The notes under the pieces: generated by a model
Told to the model about the DNA's origin: nothing
What the model saw: only the letters and a program-made list of their open reading frames with translations
The model's database searches: none
Assembly (NCBI RefSeq): GCF_020171365.1
Contig: NZ_JAIUZO010000002.1
Coordinates: 1,302,001-1,366,000 of the forward strand
DNA: 64,000 bases
Direction of reading: 5' to 3'
Origin: Qipengyuania gaetbuli
GTDB taxonomy: Bacteria > Pseudomonadota > Alphaproteobacteria > Sphingomonadales > Sphingomonadaceae
Shown here: positions 33,767 through 42,994 of the stretch, piece by piece
How the letters are laid out: each line of letters starts with the position of its first letter
How positions within the stretch are numbered: the stretch's first letter is position 1
Position numbers and translations under genes: made by a program

Positions 33767-35794
33767 CTATTTGTCCTTGTACTTGTCGAACCAGGCGATG
33801 ACCGCCGCACCCTTCGCCGCTTGCTGGCTCGGACTCATGGTGAGATCGCTATGGCTTGCGCCGGGCATCACGACCAGCGCGGTGTCGACGCCCAGCACCT
33901 TCAGCGCACCGTAGAACTGCTCGGCCTCGCTGCGCGGGGTGCGATAGTCCTCCTCGCCCACCAGCATCAGCGTCGGGGTCTTGATGTTGGCCGCATTGGC
34001 GAGCGGCGAACGGCGCCAGTAGTCCTCGGGCCGCTCCCACGGCTGGCCTTTCATCCAGTACTTGCCGAAGAAGGCATAGCCGTCGCTCATCAGGGCCATG
34101 TTGGTCCAGTTGATCACCGGCTTGTAGGAGGCGGCCGCAGCGAAGCGGTCGGTCTTGCCGACGATCCATGCGGTCAGGATGCCGCCGCCCGATCCGCCGG
34201 TGACGAAGAGGTTGTCCGCATCGGCATAGCCCGCGGCAACCGCTGCATCGACTGCGGCCATCAGCTCGTCATGGTTGGAGATCGGATAATTGCCCTCGAT
34301 CCGGTCGGCAAAGGCCTGGCCGTAGCCTGTCGAACCACCCGGATTGGTATAGAGCGTGGCGTAACCTGCAGAGGCGTAGATCTGGTAATCCGAGGAGAAG
34401 CTCGGGCCGTAACCGGCATAGGGGCCGCCGTGAATCTCGAGGATCATCGGCAGCGGCTTGCCTTCCTGCCAGTCGGCGGGAAGCACGATCCAGCTGGGGA
34501 TCTTCGTCCCGTCCGCCGCCGTGACCTGCAGTTCGCGCACCTGTGCGAGGCGCTTGCCCGACAGTTTCAGGTCGTTGAGCGAGGTCAGGCGCGTGGCCTT
34601 GCCGCTGCGGAGCACCGATACGTCGGAGGGCCTCAAGGTGCTGCCGCTGGTGTAGGCGAGCACGCCGCCATCGGACACGCTCCACTGCCCGCCCGCATAG
34701 GGGCGCGTGTAATAGGTATCGACCAGCTCCGCGCCGAGCGGGCTGACGCTGCCGCCCAGCGATACCTTGGCGACCTTGTAGGTGCCCTCGTCCTCGTAGC
34801 CTGCGAAAAGGCCCGCGGCGTTCCATTCGAGCGAGGTCACGTCGCGGTCGAAACCGCTGGCGATCCGGCGCTTGTTCGACCCGTCGCGGTCCATCACGTA
34901 GATGCCGTTCTGGACATAGGCCATCGCCTGGTCGTCATAACCGAGATAGGCGATCTGCCGTCCGTCGGGCGAGACCTGCGGATTGGCATCGGGACCGTCG
35001 CGGTCGGTCAGCGCGGTAATCGCGCCCGAGGTCACGTCGATCGCATAGACTTCGCTGTCGACACCGCTCAGTTCCCAGTCCTCGTCGCGATTGCCGCTGA
35101 TGAGGATGGTGCGCCCGTCGGGCGTCCATTCTAGCCCGCCGCCGTGATTGCGGTCGCCATGGGTCAGCTGGCGCGGCGCTCCGCCGACCGCATCGACGAG
35201 GAAGACCTGCGTGAATCCCGGCGTGAGGTAACCGGCCCCGTCATAGCGATAGGTCACGCGGTCGATTATCTGCGGGCCCGGCTTCCACTTGGCGCCTTCG
35301 GGCGGCGAAAGCGGCGAGCCCAGCTTCAGCGGTTCGGACGGGATATCGGCCGAATAGGCGATGCGCTTGCCGTCGGGCGACCAGGCCAGCGATTGGGGCG
35401 CGCCGGGCAGGGCGGTGATGTTCGCGCTCTGCCCGCTCGCCATCCAGCGCACGTGCAGTTCGGGCCCGCCGCCGCTCTGGGTCGAGACATAGGCGAGGCG
35501 ATCGCCGCCCGGCGACCAGCGCGGGCTGGAGTGCGATCCCTCGCCCGTCACCAGCGGCGTTTCCGCTCCGCTCGCCACGTCGATCATCCAGATCGAGGAA
35601 ACCGCGGCATCGGTCATGATATCGTTGGTCCGGCGCACATAGGCGATGCGCTTGCCGTCCGGGCTGATCTGCGGATCGGCAGCCACGCTGAGGCCGAACA
35701 GGTCCTCTGCGGTAAAGGCCGGGCTGGGCGCATCCTGCGCATAGGCCGGTGCGGCAAGCGCCAGACCGAGCGCGGCGAAACAGGCGTATCTCAT
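33767..35794 (-). CDS. S9 family peptidase (prolyl oligopeptidase / acylaminoacyl-peptidase-like), secreted
   Basis: The 675-residue protein has a signal peptide (cleavage near PAYAQ, residue 20), a seven-bladed propeller with repeated SPDGK(R/Q)IAY units, and an alpha/beta hydrolase domain. The triad is Ser in GGSGGG (about 534), Asp in EEDYRTP (about 616) and His in GASHSD (about 646). It is expected to degrade peptides in the periplasm. Its Shine-Dalgarno GGGGAGG lies in the 3' arm of the clpA terminator hairpin, so its translation may be hairpin-controlled. Confidence 0.93.
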   Translation of the reverse strand: MRYACFAALGLALAAPAYAQDAPSPAFTAEDLFGLSVAADPQISPDGKRIAYVRRTNDIMTDAAVSSIWMIDVASGAETPLVTGEGSHSSPRWSPGGDRLAYVSTQSGGGPELHVRWMASGQSANITALPGAPQSLAWSPDGKRIAYSADIPSEPLKLGSPLSPPEGAKWKPGPQIIDRVTYRYDGAGYLTPGFTQVFLVDAVGGAPRQLTHGDRNHGGGLEWTPDGRTILISGNRDEDWELSGVDSEVYAIDVTSGAITALTDRDGPDANPQVSPDGRQIAYLGYDDQAMAYVQNGIYVMDRDGSNKRRIASGFDRDVTSLEWNAAGLFAGYEDEGTYKVAKVSLGGSVSPLGAELVDTYYTRPYAGGQWSVSDGGVLAYTSGSTLRPSDVSVLRSGKATRLTSLNDLKLSGKRLAQVRELQVTAADGTKIPSWIVLPADWQEGKPLPMILEIHGGPYAGYGPSFSSDYQIYASAGYATLYTNPGGSTGYGQAFADRIEGNYPISNHDELMAAVDAAVAAGYADADNLFVTGGSGGGILTAWIVGKTDRFAAAASYKPVINWTNMALMSDGYAFFGKYWMKGQPWERPEDYWRRSPLANAANIKTPTLMLVGEEDYRTPRSEAEQFYGALKVLGVDTALVVMPGASHSDLTMSPSQQAAKGAAVIAWFDKYKDK

Positions 35795-35795
35795 G

Positions 35796-35827
35796 AAAAA
35801 ACCTCCCCTGCGGCAACAGGGGAGGTT
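35796..35827 (-). terminator. clpA terminator hairpin that also covers the S9 peptidase ribosome-binding site
   Basis: On the minus strand an 11 bp perfect stem (AACCTCCCCTG pairing with CAGGGGAGGTT) closes a 6-base loop and is followed by TTTT, ending the clpA transcript 42 bp after its stop. The 3' arm contains GGGGAGG, seven bases before the peptidase ATG at 35794. On read-through the hairpin would sequester this site; a transcript starting inside the stem would not be blocked. Confidence 0.85.
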
Positions 35828-35868
35828 CAATCACACGGGAACGATTCTGGCTAGAGCGGGCGAGCCGC

Positions 35869-38250
35869 TCAGCTTTCACCCTTGGTTTCGCTGGTGTCGG
35901 CCTCGGGCTTCTTCTTGGGCGCGGCCTTCTTCTTCGCCGCGGGCTTGCCCTTGGGCTTGGCCTTGGCCTTGGGCGGTGCGGGCGTCAGTTCGAAGCTCGG
36001 CTTGCCGTCTTTCAGGGTCACCGCAACCTCGCCGCCGTCGGCCAGCTTGCCGAACAGCAGTTCCTCGGCCAGCGGCTGCTTGATCTTTTCCTGGATCAGG
36101 CGGCCCATCGGGCGCGCGCCGTAGAGCTTGTCGTAACCCTTGTCGGCGAGCCAGGCGCGGCTTTCCTTGTCGAACTGGATGTCGACGTTCTGTTCGGCCA
36201 GCTGCAGTTCGAGCTGGAGGATGAACTTGTCGACCACGCGCGCGACGGTCTGCTTGCCGAGATAGGCAAACGGCACGATCGCATCGAGACGGTTGCGGAA
36301 TTCGGGGGTGAACATGCGCTTCACCGCCTCTTCGCTGGCATCTTCCTTGCTCACGTCTCCGAAGCCGATACCCTGGCGCGCCATGTCGGACGCGCCGGCA
36401 TTGGTCGTCATGATGAGCACCACGTTGCGGAAGTCGACCGTCTTGCCGTGGTGGTCGGTCAGGCGGCCGTTATCCATCACCTGCAGCAGGATGTTGAACA
36501 GGTCCGGATGCGCTTTCTCGATTTCGTCGAGCAGGAGGACGCAGTGCGGGTTCTGGTCAACCGCATCGGTTAAAAGTCCGCCCTGGTCGTAACCAACATA
36601 ACCCGGAGGCGCGCCGATCAGGCGGCTGACCGAGTGGCGTTCCATGTATTCCGACATGTCGAAGCGCTTGAGCTCGATGCCCATGATGCTGGCGAGCTGG
36701 CGGGCGACCTCGGTCTTGCCGACGCCGGTCGGGCCGGAGAACAGGAACGAGCCGATCGGCTTGTCCGGATCGCGCAGGCCTGCACGGCTCAGCTTCATCG
36801 CGGTCGACAGTCTCTCGACCGCGGCGTCCTGACCGAAGACCACGTGCTTCAGGTCGCGCTCGAGGTTTTCGAGTGCCTTCTTGTCGTCGCTCGATACCGA
36901 CTTGGGCGGGATGCGCGCCATGGTCGCGATCACGGCCTCGATTTCCTTGGCGGTGATCTTCTTCTTGCGGCGGCTGGGCGGTACCAGCATCTGCATCGCG
37001 CCGACCTCGTCGATCACGTCGATCGCCTTGTCGGGCAGCTTGCGGTCGTTGATGTAGCGCGCTGACAGCTCGACAGCGGTCTTGATCGCATCGGGCGTGT
37101 ACTTGACCTTGTGGTGGTCCTCGAACGCGCTGCGCAGGCCCTGGAGGATCTTGATCGTATCCTCGATGGTCGGCTCGTTCACGTCGATCTTCTGGAATCG
37201 GCGCAGCAGCGCGCGGTCCTTTTCGAAGTGATTGCGGAATTCCTTGTAGGTGGTCGAACCGATGCAGCGGATCGCACCGCTCGACAGCGCCGGCTTCAAC
37301 AGGTTCGAGGCGTCCATCGCCCCGCCGCTGGTCGCACCCGCACCGATCACCGTGTGGATTTCGTCGATGAAGAGGATCGCGTCGGGCATGCCCTCGAGCT
37401 CGTTGACGACCTGCTTCAGCCGCTCCTCGAAATCGCCACGATAGCGCGTGCCGGCCAGGAGCGCGCCCATGTCGAGCGAGTAGATCACCGCATCGAGCAG
37501 AACCTCGGGCACGTCGCCTTCGACGATTTTGCGCGCGAGGCCTTCCGCGATGGCGGTCTTGCCCACGCCCGGATCGCCCACGTAGAGCGGGTTGTTCTTC
37601 GACCGGCGGCACAGGATTTGCACGGTGCGGTCGACTTCGGGGCCGCGGCCGATCAGCGGGTCGACCTTGCCGGCTTCCGCCTTGGCGTTGAGGTTGACGG
37701 TGAACTGGTCGAGCGCGGTTTCCTTCTTGTCGGCGGGCTTGGCCTGTTCGGTCGCCTCGTTGCCCTGCGCTTCTTCCGCGCCCTGCGGGGGACGCGCTTC
37801 GACCTGCTTGCCGCCCTTGCCGATGCCGTGGCTGATGAAGCTCACCGCGTCGAGCCGGCTCATGTCCTGCTGCTGCAGGAAATAGACCGCATAGCTGTCG
37901 CGTTCGGAAAACAGCGCCACCAGCACATTCGCGCCGGTCACCGTGTCCTTGCCCGAAGACTGGACGTGCAGGATGGCGCGCTGGATCACGCGCTGGAAAC
38001 CGGCGGTCGGCTGCGGATCCGCGCCGTCGTCGGACTTCAGCGACTGGTATTCCTGTTCGAGGTACTGCGTCACCACTGCCGTCAGCTCGCCCAGGTCGAC
38101 ACCGCAGGCGGTCATGACCTGCGCTGCGTCCTCGTCGCCGATCAGCGCCAGCAGCAGGTGTTCGAGCGTCGCATATTCATGGCGACGTTCGCCCGCATCG
38201 CTAAGCGCGGCGTGGAGGGTCTTTTCGAGGTTGGCAGCGAAACTTGGCAT
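35869..38250 (-). CDS. clpA: ATP-dependent Clp protease ATP-binding subunit ClpA
   Basis: ClpA unfolds substrates for ClpP. The 793-residue protein has the N-terminal double Clp repeat (about 1-145), Walker A1 GDPGVGKT at 225-232, Walker A2 GPTGVGKT near 505-512, Walker B FIDEIHT and LLLDEIEKAH, and an IGF loop (QGIGFGD) for ClpP docking. The last about 45 residues form an unusual proline/alanine/lysine-rich tail (APPKAKAKPKGKPAAKKK...). No clpS is beside it here. A possible heat-shock promoter lies about 60 bp upstream. Confidence 0.96.
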   Translation of the reverse strand: MPSFAANLEKTLHAALSDAGERRHEYATLEHLLLALIGDEDAAQVMTACGVDLGELTAVVTQYLEQEYQSLKSDDGADPQPTAGFQRVIQRAILHVQSSGKDTVTGANVLVALFSERDSYAVYFLQQQDMSRLDAVSFISHGIGKGGKQVEARPPQGAEEAQGNEATEQAKPADKKETALDQFTVNLNAKAEAGKVDPLIGRGPEVDRTVQILCRRSKNNPLYVGDPGVGKTAIAEGLARKIVEGDVPEVLLDAVIYSLDMGALLAGTRYRGDFEERLKQVVNELEGMPDAILFIDEIHTVIGAGATSGGAMDASNLLKPALSSGAIRCIGSTTYKEFRNHFEKDRALLRRFQKIDVNEPTIEDTIKILQGLRSAFEDHHKVKYTPDAIKTAVELSARYINDRKLPDKAIDVIDEVGAMQMLVPPSRRKKKITAKEIEAVIATMARIPPKSVSSDDKKALENLERDLKHVVFGQDAAVERLSTAMKLSRAGLRDPDKPIGSFLFSGPTGVGKTEVARQLASIMGIELKRFDMSEYMERHSVSRLIGAPPGYVGYDQGGLLTDAVDQNPHCVLLLDEIEKAHPDLFNILLQVMDNGRLTDHHGKTVDFRNVVLIMTTNAGASDMARQGIGFGDVSKEDASEEAVKRMFTPEFRNRLDAIVPFAYLGKQTVARVVDKFILQLELQLAEQNVDIQFDKESRAWLADKGYDKLYGARPMGRLIQEKIKQPLAEELLFGKLADGGEVAVTLKDGKPSFELTPAPPKAKAKPKGKPAAKKKAAPKKKPEADTSETKGES

Positions 38251-38392
38251 TCGGATCCTACTTTCGAGGGACTCGCAGAAGGGCGAGACAGGGTGAGCCT
38301 AGGGTATCAAGCTTGACGAAAGCTGACCGGACGGCAGCGTGGGAAAGCGATATGGGAAGCGGGCGGCGCAATTTCAGCCCCCCGCTCACGCC

Positions 38393-38593
38393 CTAGCCCT
38401 TTCGCCCGAACAGGGCGTCGGCCGCATCGCGGTGTGCGGCGGCTTTGAGGCGGTGTTTCTCGACGCGGGCGATTTCGTCCTCGAGCAGGCGGATCCGCTC
38501 TTCCAGTTCGTCGATCGAATAGGGGGACAGGTCCTCTGCGGCGAGCTTGCTCGCGGCGTCGCCCTTGGGGCGCGGACGGTCGTCGTCATCCAT
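38393..38593 (-). CDS. DUF1192 family small protein
   Basis: The 66-residue protein matches the short alphaproteobacterial DUF1192 family: an acidic start MDDDDRPRP, LSPYSIDELEERIRLLEDEIARVE, which should form a coiled coil, and a short tail. The function is unknown. The start ATG at 38593 is chosen because the family begins with the acidic stretch. It is divergent from the quinone oxidoreductase, where DUF1192 genes are often found. Confidence 0.85.
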   Translation of the reverse strand: MDDDDRPRPKGDAASKLAAEDLSPYSIDELEERIRLLEDEIARVEKHRLKAAAHRDAADALFGRKG

Positions 38594-38717
38594 GGGGCCA
38601 TGCTCTTCCTTTGGGCGGTTGCTGTCAACACGCTCAGACGGTAATGCACCGCCGCGTGGCGCAGGGGCCACGATTTTGCGACGGGGGCGATACTTGGCCG
38701 ACAATCCGCCGGAAACG

Positions 38718-39704
38718 ATGACCGCAATGGGTTTCGATGCACCCGGCGGGCCGGAGGTCTTCCGCCCCGAAACGCTGCCCGTGCCGGTCCCCGGTCCGAT
38801 GCAGGTGCTGATCAAGGTCGACCATGCCGGCGTGAACCGCCCCGACGTGATCCAGCGGCAGGGCTTCTACCCGCCGCCGCCGGGCGCCTCGCCCATTCCC
38901 GGGCTGGAGGTGTCGGGCACCGTCGTCGCCATCGGCGAAGGGGCCGCGCCTGAAATGCTCAACCGGCGCGTCTGCGCACTGGTGTCGGGCGGGGGCTATG
39001 CCGAATATTGCCTCGCCCATGCCGGCCACTGCCTCCATGTCCCGCACGGCATGGACATGGCCGCCGCCGCAGCCATTCCCGAAACGCTGTTCACCGTGTG
39101 GCACAATGTGTTCGAGCGCGGCTGGGCGCGCGATGGCGAGACCCTGCTGGTCCATGGCGGGACCAGCGGCATCGGCACCATGGCGATCCAGCTGGCCAAG
39201 GAATTCGGCCTCAGCGTCGTCACTACCGCTGGCAGCGAGGACAAGTGCGAGGCCGCGCGCCGTGTCGGCGCGGACCTTGCGATCAACTACAAGGCCGAGG
39301 ATTTCGTCGAGAAGGTCAATGCCTTTACCGATGGCCGCGGTGCCGACGTGGTGCTCGACATGGTCTCGGGCGATTACGTGCAGCGCAATCTCGACTGCCT
39401 CGCAGTGGACGGGCGGCACGTGACCATCGCTGTGCTCGGCGGGCTCAAGGCCGAAATCAACATGGCCAAGCTGATGAGCAAGCGGCAGACCATGACCGGC
39501 TCCACGCTGCGTCCACGCTCGGACGAGTTCAAGGCGCTGCTCGCCGACGAGATCTACAACCATGCCTGGCCGCTGTTCGAGGACGGGACCATTGCACCGG
39601 TGATGGACGAGATTTTCCCGCTGGCAGAGGTTTCCGCTGCCCATGCGCGGATGGAAGCGGGCGATCATATCGGCAAGATCGTCCTCAAGGTCGGCAATGG
39701 CTGA
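38718..39704 (+). CDS. NAD(P)H-quinone oxidoreductase (MDR superfamily)
   Basis: The 328-residue zinc-free MDR protein resembles QOR1/PIG3: LIKVDHAGVNRPDVIQRQG, GLEVSGTVVAIG, the Rossmann loop HGGTSGIGTMAIQLAK and VLDMVSGDY. It lacks the zinc-ligand residues of alcohol dehydrogenases. ATG 38718 is preferred, with ATG 38727 as a second choice. Its stop overlaps the following GST start by 8 bp. Confidence 0.92.
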   Translation: MTAMGFDAPGGPEVFRPETLPVPVPGPMQVLIKVDHAGVNRPDVIQRQGFYPPPPGASPIPGLEVSGTVVAIGEGAAPEMLNRRVCALVSGGGYAEYCLAHAGHCLHVPHGMDMAAAAAIPETLFTVWHNVFERGWARDGETLLVHGGTSGIGTMAIQLAKEFGLSVVTTAGSEDKCEAARRVGADLAINYKAEDFVEKVNAFTDGRGADVVLDMVSGDYVQRNLDCLAVDGRHVTIAVLGGLKAEINMAKLMSKRQTMTGSTLRPRSDEFKALLADEIYNHAWPLFEDGTIAPVMDEIFPLAEVSAAHARMEAGDHIGKIVLKVGNG

Positions 39705-40311
39705 GTACACGCTCCACGAGGATCCGCGCAGCGGCAATTGCTACAAGATCAAGCTGACCGCCGCGCTGGTGGGCGTGCCGCTGGCCCTGCGCCAGTACGA
39801 CATCATGGCAGGCGAAACGCGCACCGCCGAATTCCTTGAACAGGTCAATCCCAACGGGCGTATCCCGGTCCTGCAGGTGGACGATCGCTTCCTGCCCGAA
39901 AGCAATGCCGCCTGCTGGTACCTGGCCGAAGGCAGCGCGCTGGTTCCCGAAGCGCGGTTCGAGCGTGCGGACATGCTGCGCTGGATGTTCTTCGAACAGT
40001 ACAGCCACGAACCCAATATCGCGACCTTGCGCTTCTGGCTGCATTTCGTGGGCGAGGCGAAGCTGACCGAACAGCAGGATGCGCAAATCATGGCCAAGCG
40101 TATCGCCGGCTGCGAGGCGCTGGCGCTGATGGACGCACATCTCGCCACGCGCGACTGGTTCGTCGGCGACAGTGTCACGCTCGCCGACATCGCGCTCTAT
40201 GCCTATACCCATGTCGCGGGCGACGGCGGCTTCAAGCTGGAGGAATATCCGGCGATCCGAGCATGGCTGGCACGGGTCGAGGGATTGCCCGGCTATGTCG
40301 CCATGGCCTGA
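39697..40311 (+). CDS. Glutathione S-transferase family protein
   Basis: The 204-residue protein has the thioredoxin-like N-domain with SGNCYKIKLTAALVGVPL, the cis-proline NPNGRIPVLQ and ESNAACWYL (glutathione binding), and a helical C-domain with VGDSVTLADIALYAYTHVA. It is coupled to the quinone oxidoreductase gene, so it may take part in detoxifying quinones or electrophiles; no specific substrate is shown. Confidence 0.92.
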   Translation: MAEYTLHEDPRSGNCYKIKLTAALVGVPLALRQYDIMAGETRTAEFLEQVNPNGRIPVLQVDDRFLPESNAACWYLAEGSALVPEARFERADMLRWMFFEQYSHEPNIATLRFWLHFVGEAKLTEQQDAQIMAKRIAGCEALALMDAHLATRDWFVGDSVTLADIALYAYTHVAGDGGFKLEEYPAIRAWLARVEGLPGYVAMA

Positions 40312-40373
40312 GCCGGCGGGCGCGCGTTGCGCCTTGCCGAATCCGCGCCTCTCGCCTACATGGGCGGGGCAAT

Positions 40374-40405
40374 GGCCGCTCCGCGAGGGGCGGCCCTTCT
40401 ATTTT
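40374..40405 (+). terminator. Rho-independent terminator after the GST gene
   Basis: A 9 bp GC stem with one G-U pair (GGCCGCTCC with GGGGCGGCC) closes a GCGA tetraloop and is followed by CTTCTATTTT. It separates the oxidoreductase-GST transcript from trcR. Confidence 0.75.
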
Positions 40406-40428
40406 CAAGTCTGAGAAAAGGCGATTTC

Positions 40429-41145
40429 ATGGCCGACCAACCCACTCCGCTGATGCCGCACGCGACCGCCACCTGGCTGGTCGACAACACCGGCCTCTCG
40501 TTCGAGCAGATCGCCGAATTCTGCGGCCTCCACATCCTCGAAGTGCAGGCCATGGCCGACGACCTGGCGGGCAGCAAGTACACCGGCCGTGACCCGCTCC
40601 ATTCGGGCGAACTGACGCAGGCCGAAATCGACCGCGGCCAGGCCGATCCGGAATACCGCCTCAAGATGCAGCGCGCGCCCGTCGCCGTCAGCCGCACCAA
40701 GGGCCCGCGCTACACGCCCGTGTCCAAGCGCCAGGACAAGCCGGACGGCATCGCCTGGATCCTGCGCAACCACCCCGAAGTCTCGGACGCGCAGGTGTCC
40801 AAGCTGATCGGCACCACGCGCAACACGATCACCGCGATCCGCGAGCGTAGCCACTGGAACATCCAGAACATCAATCCCAAGGATCCGGTCACGCTCGGCC
40901 TGTGTTCGCAGCGTGAACTCGACGCTGTCGTCGCCAAGGCCGCCAAGAAGGCCGGCATCGAAGGCGCTGCAGCCGTGGCGGATTCGGGCAGCGACCGCGA
41001 AAAGCTGATCGAGGAACTGCGCGCCGAACGCGACGCCAATGAAAAGGCCGCCGCCGAAGCCGCACAGGAAGCCGAGGCCGAGGAATGGCTCCGCGCCAAG
41101 CGTGCCGCCGAGGAAGAAGGCGAAGCACCCGCCGAAGAAGCCTGA
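40429..41145 (+). CDS. trcR: Cell cycle transcriptional regulator TrcR (DUF1013)
   Basis: DUF1013/TrcR proteins are alphaproteobacterial cell-cycle transcription regulators. The 238-residue protein has the conserved core LVDNTGLSFEQIAEFCGLHILEVQAMADD, GRDPLHSGELTQAEIDR, ISKLIGTTRNTI-like helix-turn-helix (VSKLIGTTRNTITAIRERSHWN) and a C-terminal alanine/glutamate-rich coiled helix. It is monocistronic between two strong terminators. Confidence 0.92.
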   Translation: MADQPTPLMPHATATWLVDNTGLSFEQIAEFCGLHILEVQAMADDLAGSKYTGRDPLHSGELTQAEIDRGQADPEYRLKMQRAPVAVSRTKGPRYTPVSKRQDKPDGIAWILRNHPEVSDAQVSKLIGTTRNTITAIRERSHWNIQNINPKDPVTLGLCSQRELDAVVAKAAKKAGIEGAAAVADSGSDREKLIEELRAERDANEKAAAEAAQEAEAEEWLRAKRAAEEEGEAPAEEA

Positions 41146-41168
41146 CGGCACAAGGCATAGCCAATTCG

Positions 41169-41206
41169 AAGGGCGGGCGAGGCAGATGGCTTCGCCCGCC
41201 CTTTTT
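41169..41206 (+). terminator. Strong rho-independent terminator after trcR
   Basis: A 12 bp stem (AAGGGCGGGCGA with TCGCCCGCCCTT) closes an 11-base loop and runs into a T-tract (CTTTTTG). It lies 23 bp after the trcR stop codon. Confidence 0.92.
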
Positions 41207-41242
41207 GCTTGCGTTTAGGGGCAGATAGGCCATGTTACTGAC

Positions 41243-42916
41243 ATGGATGTAAGCAAGCTGCCCAATTATCATCCCGTGCCGTGGGACACGCGTTTTGAAG
41301 CCATCGCGCTGCCCGACATGTTCGCGCGCACGGCGACCGCCGCGCCGGATGCGCCGCTGCTGCATTTCCTCGGCCGCACCTACCCCTATTCCGAACTGCA
41401 CGAGCAGGCCCGACGGTTCGCGCTCGGCCTGATCGCCCGCGGCATCGCGCCCGGCGACCGGGTCGGCCTGTTCCTGCCCAACGTGCCCAGCTATGTCGCG
41501 GCCTATTACGGCGCCATGCTGGCAGGCGCGGTGGTGGTGAATTTCTCCCCGCTCTACTCGGTCGATGAACTCAGCACACAGGTCGCCGACAGCGGCACGC
41601 GCCTGCTGGTGACGGTGGACGTGCCCGAGCTCTACGGCACGGCGGAAAAGGTGCTCCACGCCTCGCAGCTCGAAACGCTCGTGGTAAGCTCGCTTTCGGG
41701 CATGCTGCCGAAGCTGAAAGGCCTGGCCCTCAAGCTCTTTGCGCGCAGCAAGATCGCCAAGGTCGCCTATGGCGACGGGGTAATCGCGTGGGACGTTCTC
41801 CTATCGCAAGGCTCTGCCAGCAAGGCCGCGCTGCCTCCGCTCGATCCGCAGGGCCTCGCGTTGCTGCAGTATACCGGCGGGACCACGGGCACGCCCAAGG
41901 GCGCGATGCTGACCCACGCCAATCTGTCGATCAATGCGCTGCAGACAGCCGGGCTCAATCCTTTCGGAGATCCTGCGGGCGAGGTCTTCATGGGCGCGCT
42001 GCCGTTCTTCCATGTCTTCGCCAATACCGCGCTGCTCAACCACGCAGTGGTGACCGGTGCATCGATCGCCATGGTCCCGCGCTTCGACACGAAGCAGGTG
42101 CTGCAGACGATCGAGAAATACGGGGCCACCGGCTTCCCCGGCGTGCCGACCATGTTCCAGGCCCTGCTCGACCATCCGGACCTCGCGAAGACCGACCTTT
42201 CGACGCTCAAGGTCTGTATTTCGGGCGGCGCGCCGCTGCCCGGCCCGCTGCGCGAGAAGTTCGAGGCGGCCACCGGCGTGCGATTGGTAGAGGGCTACGG
42301 CCTCACCGAAAGTTCAGGCGTGGTCTCGGCCAACCCCTACGAAGGCAAGCGCAAGCCCGGCACCATCGGGCAGGTCGTCATGGGGACCGAAGTGCTGCTG
42401 CTCGACAAGGAGGATCCAGAGGTGATCGCCCCTGCCGGCGAACCGGGCGAACTGGCGCTGCACGGCCCGCAGATCATGCAGGGCTACTGGAACCGGCCCG
42501 ACGCGGCGAAGGACGTGTTCGTCGAGCATTTCGGCAAGCGCTGGCTGCGCACCGGCGACGTGGCCACGGTGGACGAGGAAGGCTTCCTCGCCATCGTCGA
42601 CCGGATCAAGGACATGATCGCGGTGGGCGGTTTCAAGGTCTTCCCCAGCCAGGTGGAAGACGTGCTGCTCGAGCACGAAGCGGTCAAGGAAGCGCTCGTG
42701 ATCGGCGTTCCGGATGAATACCTCGGCGAATGCCCCAAGGCCTATGTCACGTTGAACTCCGGCGAAGGCGCCACCGGCGATGCCCTGCGCGAATGGCTCA
42801 ACGCCCGCATCGGCAAGCACGAGCGCGTTTGCGACGTCGTCATCCGCGAAGACTTGCCCAAGACCATGATCGGCAAGCTCGATCGCAAGGCCCTTCGCGC
42901 CGAAGTCCTCGACTGA
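41243..42916 (+). CDS. fadD: Long-chain fatty acid--CoA ligase
   Basis: It activates fatty acids as acyl-AMP and then acyl-CoA. The 557-residue protein has the AMP-binding P-loop TGGTTGTPKGAML, the GYGLTES motif, the adenylate-binding WLRTGDVATVDEEGFL and the C-terminal PKTMIGKLDRKAL with the catalytic lysine. It is monocistronic and converges on the bactofilin gene. The exact chain-length preference is not visible in the sequence. Confidence 0.92.
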   Translation: MDVSKLPNYHPVPWDTRFEAIALPDMFARTATAAPDAPLLHFLGRTYPYSELHEQARRFALGLIARGIAPGDRVGLFLPNVPSYVAAYYGAMLAGAVVVNFSPLYSVDELSTQVADSGTRLLVTVDVPELYGTAEKVLHASQLETLVVSSLSGMLPKLKGLALKLFARSKIAKVAYGDGVIAWDVLLSQGSASKAALPPLDPQGLALLQYTGGTTGTPKGAMLTHANLSINALQTAGLNPFGDPAGEVFMGALPFFHVFANTALLNHAVVTGASIAMVPRFDTKQVLQTIEKYGATGFPGVPTMFQALLDHPDLAKTDLSTLKVCISGGAPLPGPLREKFEAATGVRLVEGYGLTESSGVVSANPYEGKRKPGTIGQVVMGTEVLLLDKEDPEVIAPAGEPGELALHGPQIMQGYWNRPDAAKDVFVEHFGKRWLRTGDVATVDEEGFLAIVDRIKDMIAVGGFKVFPSQVEDVLLEHEAVKEALVIGVPDEYLGECPKAYVTLNSGEGATGDALREWLNARIGKHERVCDVVIREDLPKTMIGKLDRKALRAEVLD

Positions 42917-42930
42917 GGCGCACACAAGAA

Positions 42931-42965
42931 GAAGGCCGCCCTGCGCCGTGCGCAGGACGACCTTC
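42931..42965. terminator. Imperfect bidirectional hairpin between fadD and the bactofilin gene
   Basis: A 16 bp stem with two mismatches (outer GAAGG/CCTTC, inner CCTGCGC/GCGCAGG) closes a CGT loop between convergent genes. It lacks strong T-runs, so it is a weaker candidate. Confidence 0.55.
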
Positions 42966-42994
42966 GTCCTCTCCTAGCTTGTCTGCCGCGCCGC

